Made by a program: the position numbers and the translations under genes | Shown: positions 58,701 through 64,000 of the stretch, one piece after another | Numbering within the stretch: position 1 is the stretch's first letter | Layout: each line of letters opens with the position of its first letter | The notes under the pieces: model-generated | Seen by the model: only the letters and a program-made list of their open reading frames with translations | Database searches by the model: none | Told to the model about the DNA's origin: nothing | NCBI GenBank assembly: GCA_023634235.1 | Contig: JAMKCF010000013.1 | Location: forward strand, 2,666,001 to 2,730,000 | Source: Pisaster brevispinus | Lineage: Eukaryota; Echinodermata; Asteroidea; Forcipulatida; Asteriidae | DNA length: 64,000 bases | Direction: 5' to 3'

Positions 58701-61296
58701 GCTTGTACATGGAGAGAGCCCTGGATAAAATCATTGCGAACATGAAAATTTAAAATGTACAAATTCAAAATTTATACTACAAAATAACTTACTTTTTAAG
58801 ACTGAAAGTACATTTTAGGCATATTGACAGGTATCCAGTCAAATTGTTTCGCCAGATGTTATTTCATTTTAAAGAAAAATGCAATGTTGTATTGTTTTGA
58901 AGCGATGGTCGGCTGACCATCATTTGAACGTGTGAGTTTTAAAACAAGGTTTGTCTGAGAGCTTTAAATCATCACTACTTGCTCTCCTTTTTCTCGACTA
59001 CTTGCTCTCCTTTTTCTCGGCAGTGATGGATGCACAAACATAAAAAGGTTTGTGGAACGATTTTGTATTAAACTCTACCCCACACATCCAAATTTTCTCG
59101 AAAAGTATAATTACCAATCAGGAAACAATATCTTCCATTAATTTTGCATCAAAATAATTTGATTGACCATGATTTGTGCACACTGAAAGCTAACATAGAT
59201 TCTTGAGAAGCAACTGATAGGGCCTACATTTTGTGTACATTTTGCTTTGCTATAAAAGGGAAATCAATCACTGCCAATGATGTAATTTATCTTTCAATGA
59301 CAACAGTTCGCACGTGAATACTAGCTTTATACATTTTGTTCATACTGTGTATGAAAAAAAGCAAACCTCCATCAGAGCCAGGAGTTACAAAAAAATCCAA
59401 CTCTGAAGCTGTTGCTTTTAACACACCTTAGAGAAACCCACACTTGACTCTGCGGGACATCCCACATGCAGTGACAGACAAATCAAGGCTTCAAAACAGT
59501 TTTTATCCAAGTTTCAAAACGCCTTTGTTACAGTTCCAACACCATCTTGATTTCCACTGAAATCACTTGTGGTTGTGGAAGAGGGGCAAGAGTGTTGAGA
59601 CCTACACGCTTCATCACCCACCACAGAAATTGCCACAATAAAGCCGCTGCTTGACCCCTCTGACCCCCACGGGGTAGCTGGTGATTCACGCCATAGTATT
59701 CAATACACCAGGCTGGAGTTATGCCACACTGAATGAACATAGTGAAGGATATTATACTTTGGAGTCAATGGCGTTTGGCTGCCAAAAACTGGTGAGGTTG
59801 AAACGGAGCTATTGTTCATGAAGTGGAAGTGGTGGATGAAGGGATGGAAATGGCACAGGGGAAACAAGAAGTCTCTCGGGAGGGTTGTTTGGAATGCCGG
59901 GGAAAACTTTCAGTCATGGGAATTCTTGATTTTGTCTAAATCTTTTTCTCCAAAGAAAAACAAACGGTGTTGAATTTTGTTTTGGGTTAGTTTATTGAAT
60001 TGTTTGGATAAATCTGAAGAGATTTGACTGGAAGACAACTCAGTGACAACAAACTGAAGAAAAACCCTTTGCTTAAGATTGTGCTATATTTACTTAAATT
60101 TAGACAAAATTGTGTGAACACTTGTCTGCAATTTAATATCCAACGCATCAATATTTTCCCAACTCAAATTCTCCCTTTATAGTCTACACAAACCAAAACT
60201 TTTGATTAATAAAATAGAAATTAAAAAGACTACTATATAACAATAGTAATAATCAGTTTGTATAGCTTTATCTATGAGGGTCTCAAAGCACTCATTAATG
60301 AAAGGTGTACATGGAGATCAATCTATAATTGAACTATGACTATGACTGAGACCCATTTATATGATCAATAGCACCTAGAAAGACGATGGGCCGGAATCTG
60401 CTGCCAACTGATTTCGTTCATGTTTTGTTTCATAAATTTTTTCATGATCTAAATCCAGTCGATCCAGGAATAGAACAACTTATAAGTACAAGATTACAAC
60501 ATCATATTTACAAATCACCTAGGCCCTATTTGTGTTCACAAGATTACGTTTTAAAAGAATATTAATTTTGATTTATTGTATGAAACCGAAAAGCCACATT
60601 CCTGAATAGTGCAAATATCTCAGGACTCCAGACTATTGATACTATATTTTTATGGAATCGTTATCTGGTGCTAACTTGAATGCTGCTGCTATCACCAGGG
60701 TTACAATTGGGATGGACTGATTTCAGGAATGAAATCAAGTTTTCGTTAGGTTTGCTTAAACCATCATACCCTTATAAAAAACACACAATGGCAAAACCAA
60801 AACTACAAATGATAAAAATCTCTAAGTTGTTCATTAAAAACCAATAATGATTTAACAGTAAAATGTTTAGTTATAATTGTCTAAATAATTGTAATTTTAA
60901 CACCACCACTTTTTCACTCATGCTGTGACAAAAATTTCCCAAACACTGAAGCAGTATTCTATTTAAATTCAATTAATTTATTTGTCCAATCCAATCAAGG
61001 TCAATCAATGTTTTTTAGTTATAAATTATAAATAAAGAGAAAAAAAGTGACAGTTATACACAGCATTTCATTCCCAACATCGAATTTGAAAAAGAAATCA
61101 CAGCAAAACCTGTCTAAAACTTCCATGTTTTACCATGACACGAGAAATGGTTGGGGGAAATTCACCAGGACAGTGGCCCTCAATACATACCGATTAGCCC
61201 ACCGAGAAGAAAGCAGGTGATCTGCACCAGCAACAGACACACGCAAAACCCGAAGAGCTTTTTCGTGCTCAAATTCTCCAAAACAGCTCCCGCCAT
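43662..61296 (-). CDS. WLS: Wntless (WLS/Evi/GPR177), complete coding region, 12 exons
   Basis: A multipass cargo receptor that binds lipidated Wnt proteins and carries them from ER/Golgi to the plasma membrane, recycling through endosomes. Twelve exons sum to 1650 nt (549 aa plus stop; the vertebrate protein is about 540 aa). The N terminus MAGAVLENLSTKKL is nearly the vertebrate one. Predicted layout: TM1 about 14-35, luminal Wnt-binding domain 36-232 with WFEPWGPSACDKI, then a seven-TM GPCR-like part (about 235-254, 270-290, 303-323, 339-355, 380-402, 433-455, 474-494), and a cytosolic tail. The endocytosis motif YEGL is kept at 426-429 and a second YxxL (YQLL) is in the tail. Every junction is GT-AG and frame-consistent. 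There is no sign of decay. Only minus-strand neighbours are seen, with the next gene beyond 63.86 kb. Confidence 0.97.
44126..44257. mobile_element. Near-perfect 130-bp palindromic element
   Basis: The left arm GGCCGTGTCCGAAACGGCGA + CTTCGGCTACAGCTAGAGCT + AGATCAGCGCATCTGCC is mirrored by the right arm with few mismatches around a loop of about 16 bases. A related pair of ends (ctgtgtccagaatc / gtcggacacagcc) is at 47021 and 47277. Confidence 0.88.
44534..45000. mobile_element. 467-bp foldback element built from 'CCCAACTATAGTTGGG'
   Basis: The arms (44534-44628 and 44908-45000) are inverted copies of about 90 bp. Each arm is itself made of palindromes: CAACTATAGTTG occurs twice per arm, and there are 'cccaacttgagtgttaaag' and 'ttgggac' motifs. 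The central 280 bp are unrelated unique sequence. No coding. Confidence 0.85.
45006..45175. mobile_element. MITE-2 copy 2
   Basis: The ends 'gcagccgatttcacgaaacg' and 'ggtgaaatcaacggcaggc' are inverted. The interior has 'ctaacttaggattaatc' and 'gactcgtcctaagtcctaag' like the copy at 5882-6021. It starts six bases after the previous foldback and ends 82 bases from the exon 11 donor. Confidence 0.82.
45258..45498 (-). CDS. WLS: WLS coding exon 11
   Basis: 241 nt, residues 428-507 plus one base. Begins GLIYRFRFFMVF (second half of YEGL), then VVFFITSQVLEG, YTGVYGMWNIYV and LYAPSHK. Acceptor TGTTTCCAG and donor GTAAGT. Two last TM segments and the start of the tail. Confidence 0.96.
45738..45881 (-). 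CDS. WLS: WLS coding exon 10
   Basis: 144 nt, residues 380-427, phase 0 at both ends. TAFIILAGICLCAYSIF is TM6 in the eight-TM count; it ends KARRLHYE, the first half of the YEGL sorting motif. Acceptor CCTCTAG and donor GTATGA. Confidence 0.94.
46490..46545 (-). mobile_element. LINE/SINE 3'-tail fragment, minus strand
   Basis: Minus strand reads 'cttagaaaccctgtattaag' + 'cgctatataaatgcatg' + (TTA)n, the usual tail. It lies in WLS intron 9. Confidence 0.55.
46872..46935 (-). CDS. WLS: WLS coding exon 9 (short)
   Basis: 64 nt, residues 358-379, GVQLVNPFFSMWNTQKGQN then LA. Acceptor TTTTTACAG and donor GTATCC. The donor is weak, but the NLA|TAFII join to exon 10 fits the family. Confidence 0.9.
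47021..47277. mobile_element. Palindromic element split by a MITE-1 copy
   Basis: The outer ends 'gctgtgtccagaatcaagag' and 'agtcggacacagcc' are inverted and resemble the 44126 element. Between them (47087-47250) sits MITE-1 copy 3 with its own core 'gcttaccagagtaaggttac' and 'aagcagctctatgaaatcg'. This suggests one element inserted in another. WLS intron 8. Confidence 0.7.
48113..48210 (-). CDS. WLS: WLS coding exon 8
   Basis: 98 nt, residues 326-358. Begins DQTQRNRLKVYWQQV and ends FVFDMCER. Acceptor TTTAATAG and donor GTGAGG. Matches the DQxxRN...FDMCER block of Wntless. Confidence 0.95.
48597..48980 (+). mobile_element. tRNA-Leu-like SINE (SINE-C), copy 1
   Basis: The head 'ggccgagcggtcaagggc' + 'actggactcaagctctggtg' resembles tRNA-Leu with a CAA anticodon loop (CTCAAGC). 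The body 'gacacttgtgtctttaagca' + 'agacaccctta' follows, and the tail 'gtgctttgaaatgcccgtat' ends in (TTA)n. The B box is eroded. WLS intron 7, antisense to the gene. Confidence 0.85.
48997..49345 (+). mobile_element. tRNA-Leu-like SINE (SINE-C), copy 2
   Basis: The head 'gtcaaggccgagcggttaag' with B box 'gtggattcaaataccggtca' is followed by 'gacacctgtgtccttgagcg' and the body motif 'gctgtatactccccagggag' + 'ctgagatgg'. It starts about 15 bp after the tail of copy 1 in the same direction. Confidence 0.85.
49433..49560 (-). CDS. WLS: WLS coding exon 7
   Basis: 128 nt, residues 283-325, FPMEWLTLWVNIPFM through GAFYAMLFSFWIIFVGEHLM. Acceptor TTTTCAG and donor GTACAT. It matches the invariant VEW and FYAMLxSFWIIFxGEH parts of the family. 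Confidence 0.95.
49988..50028 (-). CDS. WLS: WLS coding exon 6 (short)
   Basis: Only 41 nt, reading TILALAIIMSILN, the core of TM3. Acceptor CCATTAG and donor GTAAGT. It is easy for gene finders to miss, but needed to keep frame between exons 5 and 7. Confidence 0.9.
50105..50243. mobile_element. MITE-1 copy 4 (shorter)
   Basis: 'ggccctatttcataaagctg' to 'aggagctctatgaaattggg' + 'ccc', with 'ctgctcatttctgctaagca' inside. WLS intron 5. Confidence 0.8.
50862..50998 (-). CDS. WLS: WLS coding exon 5
   Basis: 137 nt, residues 224-269. Begins AIHQNGGFTKVWISIKTFM and runs through TM2 to RRVLLQTRGPVLLE. Acceptor TTGCAG and donor GTAAAC. Confidence 0.95.
51057..51415 (+). mobile_element. tRNA-Leu/Ser-like SINE (SINE-C), copy 3
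   Basis: The head 'gtcatggccgaacggtttag', B box 'gtgggttcgaatcccggtca', body 'gacacttgtgtccttgagca', 'gctgtatactccccagggag', and tail 'taaaatgcgctatataagaa' + (TTATTTTCATTATT). It is the best preserved of the family. WLS intron 4. Confidence 0.88.
51475..51965. mobile_element. About 490-bp long-inverted-repeat element, copy 2
   Basis: The left arm 'ggagctccaaggtcagattc' ... 'ctctaacctcacattaaaat' + 'ggtgtaaa' and the right arm 'tttacaccattttaatgtga' + 'ggttagaaacca' ... 'ttaccttaaagcccctc' are inverted. The second family member is at 14275-14753. WLS intron 4. Confidence 0.85.
52189..52365. mobile_element. MITE-1 copy 5 (best preserved)
   Basis: Runs 'gggccccaatttcatagagc' to 'cacagtgaaattgggccc', with arms 'tgcttcagcagaaaaatat' / 'ttttgtgctgaagcag' and core 'gggataccggtcacaaatgg' and 'ggtattttggctggtaacct'. 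WLS intron 4, close to exon 4. Confidence 0.9.
52725..52895 (-). CDS. WLS: WLS coding exon 4
   Basis: 171 nt, residues 167-223, phase 0 at both ends. Begins TDDKVGYYYDCTPIPLFDLG and contains the family motif YYLVNIRLP. The donor is GTACGT, with GTATGT four bases downstream as a weaker alternative. Confidence 0.94.
53200..53352 (-). mobile_element. tRNA-derived SINE (SINE-A), minus strand
   Basis: The tail 'taaaccacaaggaaaactga', body 'tttaggttgagcaaagaaaa' and B box 'agcgggacttgaacctgcaa' lead to an A box ending 'aaactgagctat'. A 13-bp local duplication (cctccggatcaa/cctccagatcaa) lies in the anticodon region. WLS intron 3. Confidence 0.78.
53408..53478 (-). mobile_element. tRNA-like SINE-B head, minus strand
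   Basis: 'ggtgggattcgaacccacga' (B box, minus strand) followed by 'cattctaaagaagatgtcat' + 'taagccactag'. Same layout as 37431-37507 and 63688-63755. WLS intron 3. Confidence 0.65.
53737..53861 (-). CDS. WLS: WLS coding exon 3
   Basis: 125 nt, residues 125-166. Acceptor TTTTACAG and donor GTAAGT. Reads DPDANVTLVIRLGYRDSLEE and ends CVFPNPI. Luminal domain. Confidence 0.94.
54862..55128 (-). CDS. WLS: WLS coding exon 2
   Basis: 267 nt, residues about 36-124. Acceptor TAATAG and donor GTAAGT. Begins APAPSS and carries the luminal motif FEPWGPSACDKIKDF and a 'VHIPNRPYSMERWFQYLI' segment typical of the Wnt-binding domain. Confidence 0.95.
55412..55603. mobile_element. MITE-1 copy 6
   Basis: Left 'ttttatagagcaactttaaa', right 'agcagctctatgcaatcggg' + 'ccc', with core 'aggataccagtcacactcaa' and 'ggctggtaaccctattctgg' + 'taagcacag'. 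WLS intron 1. Confidence 0.8.
55936..56061 (+). repeat. 31-bp tandem repeat, four copies
   Basis: The unit 'ctcgatcagtgacactccaa' + 'catttttaccc' repeats with a strict 31-base period (starts 55936, 55967, 55998, 56029) and one or two substitutions per unit. WLS intron 1. Confidence 0.95.
57404..57533. mobile_element. MITE-1 copy 7 (diverged)
   Basis: 'cagcccaatttcatagagct' at the left and 'tttgaaattggcccgctgg' at the right, with a shortened interior. Confidence 0.65.
60240..60310 (-). mobile_element. LINE/SINE 3'-tail fragment, minus strand
   Basis: The minus strand reads 'gagtgctttgagaccctcat' + 'agataaagctatacaaactg' + 'attattactattg', the usual tail. Confidence 0.5.
61191..61296 (-). CDS. 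WLS: WLS coding exon 1
   Basis: ATG at 61296-61294 in context GACGATGGCGG. It encodes residues 1-35 plus one base: short cytosolic N terminus and the signal-anchor TM1. The donor is GTATGT. Phase 1 at the exon end. Confidence 0.95.
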
Positions 61297-61480
61297 CGTC
61301 CACCGGAATTCTTCACACTATGTTTAGAAAGTCAGTTAACAAAATACACACAACTAAATGAGAAAATGTCCGACTGACAGTAAAAATGACACTTTCTGTA
61401 GACGTCGGTTGCCTGTCACTTTATCACGTCTGCGAACTCTTACAGGCCGGAAGTTCTAAATAAGTGTGGCTGAGGCCGGC
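61297..61480 (-). promoter_or_regulatory. WLS 5' UTR and promoter region
   Basis: Directly upstream of the WLS ATG. An ETS-type site CCGGAAGT (61447-61454), a GACGTC core (61401-61406), and a YY1-like GATGGCGG covering the start codon itself are typical of TATA-less housekeeping promoters. The transcription start is not determined. Confidence 0.45.
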
Positions 61481-62399
61481 CTCGGGTCGAGTTATGAGAA
61501 AACGAGACAAAAACTTTTGAGAGAAGTCAACAAGTTGCGCCCTCTATAGTTTAAAACAGTAACAACTTTACTCTTCTTCGCGGATTTATCACATTTTGTG
61601 TATGGATTATAACACTGGCAAAAATTTAAATTACAAAAAAGGAAAAAAAAGATTGTATTTTCGTTTTAAAAAAATCAATTTATGTTAGCCCGTCTAACAG
61701 TACAAAGAAATCCGATGTACAAAAATGTGCAAATATTTAACGCTAAAAGTAAATATTGGTCGCACAAAGGAAGATGTATTTGTTGATAAGGTGCGCAATA
61801 TGCACTTCAAAAAAGTAATTGATAACAAGTGTAAACATGATGTTTCACATCGCATCGTGTCAATATTAGCTAAGGAAGGAAACGGCGCATGACTAACAGA
61901 TTATCTCGGACAATGAATAAGTTGGGATTTTACCTCTCTTATAAGTAACAAATTGACAGGTGGACAAATGCAGACTGGTGGCGCGTCGAGACTTTTTCCT
62001 TCTTATAACCATACACCCCCCCCCCCCCCCCCATAAGTAAGTGGTCGGTAAAACAAATAAAATGGGGAAAAAAATGTAGGACAAACATGTCTCGATTTGA
62101 TCAAACTGAAAAAGTTCTTGGTTTTGGTTCGCAAACTTGTTCCTCACAATGAAATGAGTAACTGCAGCAAAATTTGAACCTTGCCTTTTTTCATTCAAAA
62201 GAGGGCCAGGGAAATATAAAAAAATTACAATAAAAAGTGTGATAACATTACTTTAATGAATGTAAGTAAACGCATTTATGTTCATGAAATTTCCTGAAGT
62301 TATTTATTTAAAATTAATCTTGTTCACAAAATTGTGTAATGATTTACAAATGTATACATTTTATTTACACATAGATTAAACTCATTTTTTGTAAAATAA
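61481..62399. other. Intergenic, no gene seen
   Basis: AT-rich, with a C(17) run at 62016-62032. No coding candidate. Confidence 0.55.
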
Positions 62400-62756
62400 T
62401 GACTAGTTTTTAAATAGCACTTCATTTAAGGGAATCTCAAAGCGCTCGTTATTATTATCTTATAAGACAGATTTTTGAAGTTTTTGAAATATGGAACCCA
62501 TTTATGTAGTACCTTATATGAGATTTTACATGACGCTGCGGCGCATTCAGTAGCAACTGCCAGAAACACAGAGGCAAACCCAGTCTCTTGGGATAAGTGT
62601 AACTGTGTATTTTTACATGCGTTAAGCAATAATGGTTAAGCGTCTTGCTTATGGACACAAGTGTCTGATCAAGACTGGAACTCGAACCTACACTCAGCTG
62701 ATCAGAAACACCAGAGCTTGAGTACAGTGCACTTGACCACTCTGCAAAGACATGCC
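62400..62756 (-). mobile_element. tRNA-Leu-like SINE (SINE-C), minus strand, copy 4
   Basis: Minus strand: head 'agagtggtcaagtgcactgt' + 'actcaagctctggtgtttct', B box 'gtaggttcgagttccagtct', body 'gacacttgtgtccataagca', and tail 'aacgagcgctttgagattcc'. It has the same order as the three plus copies in WLS. Confidence 0.8.
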
Positions 62757-63687
62757 ATTTTTAGGAAAAAAAATTCTGTTCTTCTGTTCATTCACTGAAT
62801 ACCTAAATTCACTGAGAAAGTCTTGGGAACTTGATTCCAATAGCCCAGTGCTACAAGGTCCATATTCCCAATTTAATATCTACTATAATCAAAAGGGCAT
62901 TGCATTAGAAATGACCATAAATCAGAGGGGAAATGCAACACCAATTACAAATTTTCTCCAAACAAACTTCATGTCTACCTTTGCCCAACAAAAGCTTCGG
63001 GGAAAATATATTCCCAGCAAAAACTCAATAGACCCTTCCCATGAAATACATAAATTGCACATCCCACCTGCACACCAACACCACCAGTTGGCAACATGAG
63101 GGAGCATCGCGCCTTTTTGTGCATGGGGCTGATGGTGGCATGACGCATACGCATTTGCGCATCTTCCTAGTGCACAACTCTGAGGCGTTTGCCAACCGAT
63201 AGTGTCTGTACATATGCGTATGCAATATGCGCATTCTTTGATGGTAGGGCTAATTTACCAAAAGATACCAAATATCTCAATCCAATTTTATGAAAATTCA
63301 TACAAACTGTGCCTTCTCGTGCTGAAACTACAATTTATTCTTCACACAAGCAAAATTCCTGGAAGTTATGACAAATGACTTAGACCACTTTTCTTCATGT
63401 ATTTTCAATAAAAACAATTTTGTATGTAAGCGCAGGCTTCAGAAATCAGTAAAAAAAATAAATTGATTTTAAAACAGTGGAGCTTTGAACTGAAAATCAC
63501 TTCAAGTAAACACCTTTCAAAAAAATATACAATACAATCTTAATGTACCTCCAAGATGCGGGTATGTAACGTTTGGATCTAGACAAGGTATTGTTTGTTA
63601 TTTCTTTATATACAAGGATCGTCATCCCCCCCCCCATCCGCCCACCCCCAGAGTCATGTGAAGAAAAACAGGCATACCACTCAGGTG
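62757..63687. other. Intergenic, no gene seen
   Basis: Short open frames only, plus a C run near 63627. Part of this may be 3' flanking sequence of the gene at the right edge. Confidence 0.5.
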
Positions 63688-63755
63688 GGATTCGAACCCA
63701 CAACCTTTGTCATTCTGGAGCTGATGTCTTACCACTAGACCACTAGAGCTTGCCC
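63688..63755 (-). mobile_element. tRNA-like SINE-B head, minus strand
   Basis: 'ggtgggattcgaacccacaa' + 'cctttgtcattctggagctg' + 'atgtcttaccactagaccac' is the minus-strand form of a tRNA-derived head with clear A and B boxes. Confidence 0.7.
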
Positions 63756-63796
63756 AGTAGCTAGAGGCATTTCTATTGCGAGTTTTGAGGTGGAGT

Positions 63797-63802
63797 TTAT
63801 TT
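63797..63802 (-). terminator. Candidate polyadenylation signal AATAAA
   Basis: A minus-strand AATAAA lies 62 bases past the stop codon of the right-edge gene, a normal distance for a short 3' UTR. Confidence 0.5.
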
Positions 63803-63863
63803 GTTCCATTATGTCGTACTTTGGACCTCACAAAAGATAAAGGAGTTCCCGATAACTTTGGTT

Positions 63864-64000
63864 TTAAGAATTTTGGTTTTGCTTTTGTTTTTTCTTAGCT
63901 TCCTGTTCCTTCAAGAACTTCATCCTAAACCCATGCTTCTTAGGATTGATGCCATACGCCTTGAGTCTGGCATCGGATACAGTTGGCTCTTGCTCTTTTT
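63864..64000 (-). CDS. C-terminal exon of an unidentified basic protein (partial)
   Basis: A minus-strand frame enters from beyond the window and ends at TAA (63866-63864). The 44 visible residues read KEQEPTVSDARLKAYGINPK and then a run rich in Lys and Gln, ending QKQNQNS. The 'RLKAYGINPKK' motif followed by a basic tail has the look of ribosome-biogenesis or nucleolar proteins; I cannot place it in a family with certainty. An AATAAA 62 bases downstream supports a real gene end. The start and the upstream exons lie outside the window. It runs in the same direction as WLS, with about 2.6 kb between. Confidence 0.6.
   Translation of the reverse strand, partial: KEQEPTVSDARLKAYGINPKKHGFRMKFLKEQEAKKKQKQNQNS

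Larger units (their letters stand above)
56062..61190. other. WLS intron 1, remaining part
   Basis: It holds MITE-1 copy 7 (57404-57533), an inverted 'accatgg' cluster near 56950-57012, a (C)9 run near 57765 and a tail fragment at 60240-60310. Open frames on either strand, such as 56415-56774, have no family signature. Confidence 0.6.

Overview
This window looks like a piece of an animal nuclear genome, most likely an echinoderm and perhaps a sea star. It is AT-rich, gene-poor and intron-rich, and full of short interspersed elements. Two things point to an echinoderm: a secreted precursor with six repeated peptides that each start Ala-Asn after Lys-Arg (the pattern of the echinoderm 'AN peptide' precursors, placed from memory of the family), and a Wntless gene with deuterostome-like sequence and 12 coding exons. 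There are no operons, phage genes or CRISPR arrays.

Layout. 1-7.2 kb holds only repeats (tRNA-derived SINEs, small inverted-repeat transposons, a degenerate satellite-like stretch). At 7.19-7.52 kb there is a promoter-like stretch (CCAAT box, two CRE halves) and an ATG-free segment ending in a strong splice donor; it may be the 5' noncoding exon of the neuropeptide gene. 7.5-29.1 kb has no convincing coding exon and many mobile-element remnants; it could be that gene's first intron. At 29.147-29.977 kb is the single coding exon of the peptide precursor (272 aa). 30-43.6 kb is intergenic. Its main feature is a 1.04-kb minisatellite of twenty 52-bp units with a hidden 9-unit (468-bp) higher-order period. 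A LINE 3' end, an (ATT)n tail and an inverted part-unit of the same minisatellite follow it.

43.66-61.30 kb, minus strand, is the complete Wntless (WLS/Evi/GPR177) coding region: 12 exons, 1650 nt, 549 aa. All splice junctions keep frame, and the introns are loaded with SINEs and inverted-repeat elements. At the right edge (63.86-64.0 kb, minus strand) is the last coding exon of another gene, basic and lysine-rich, cut by the window end.

Repeat families are named locally. SINE-A, SINE-B and SINE-C are three tRNA-derived families. MITE-1 (about 190 bp, ends in GGGCCCAATTTCATAGAGC) has seven copies, five of them inside WLS introns. MITE-2 (about 140-170 bp) has two copies. A roughly 490-bp inverted-repeat element also has two copies.

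The two recognised genes are not obviously linked in function. WLS carries Wnt ligands from the Golgi to the cell surface. The other gene yields secreted cationic peptides, either neuropeptides or, as an alternative, defence peptides.
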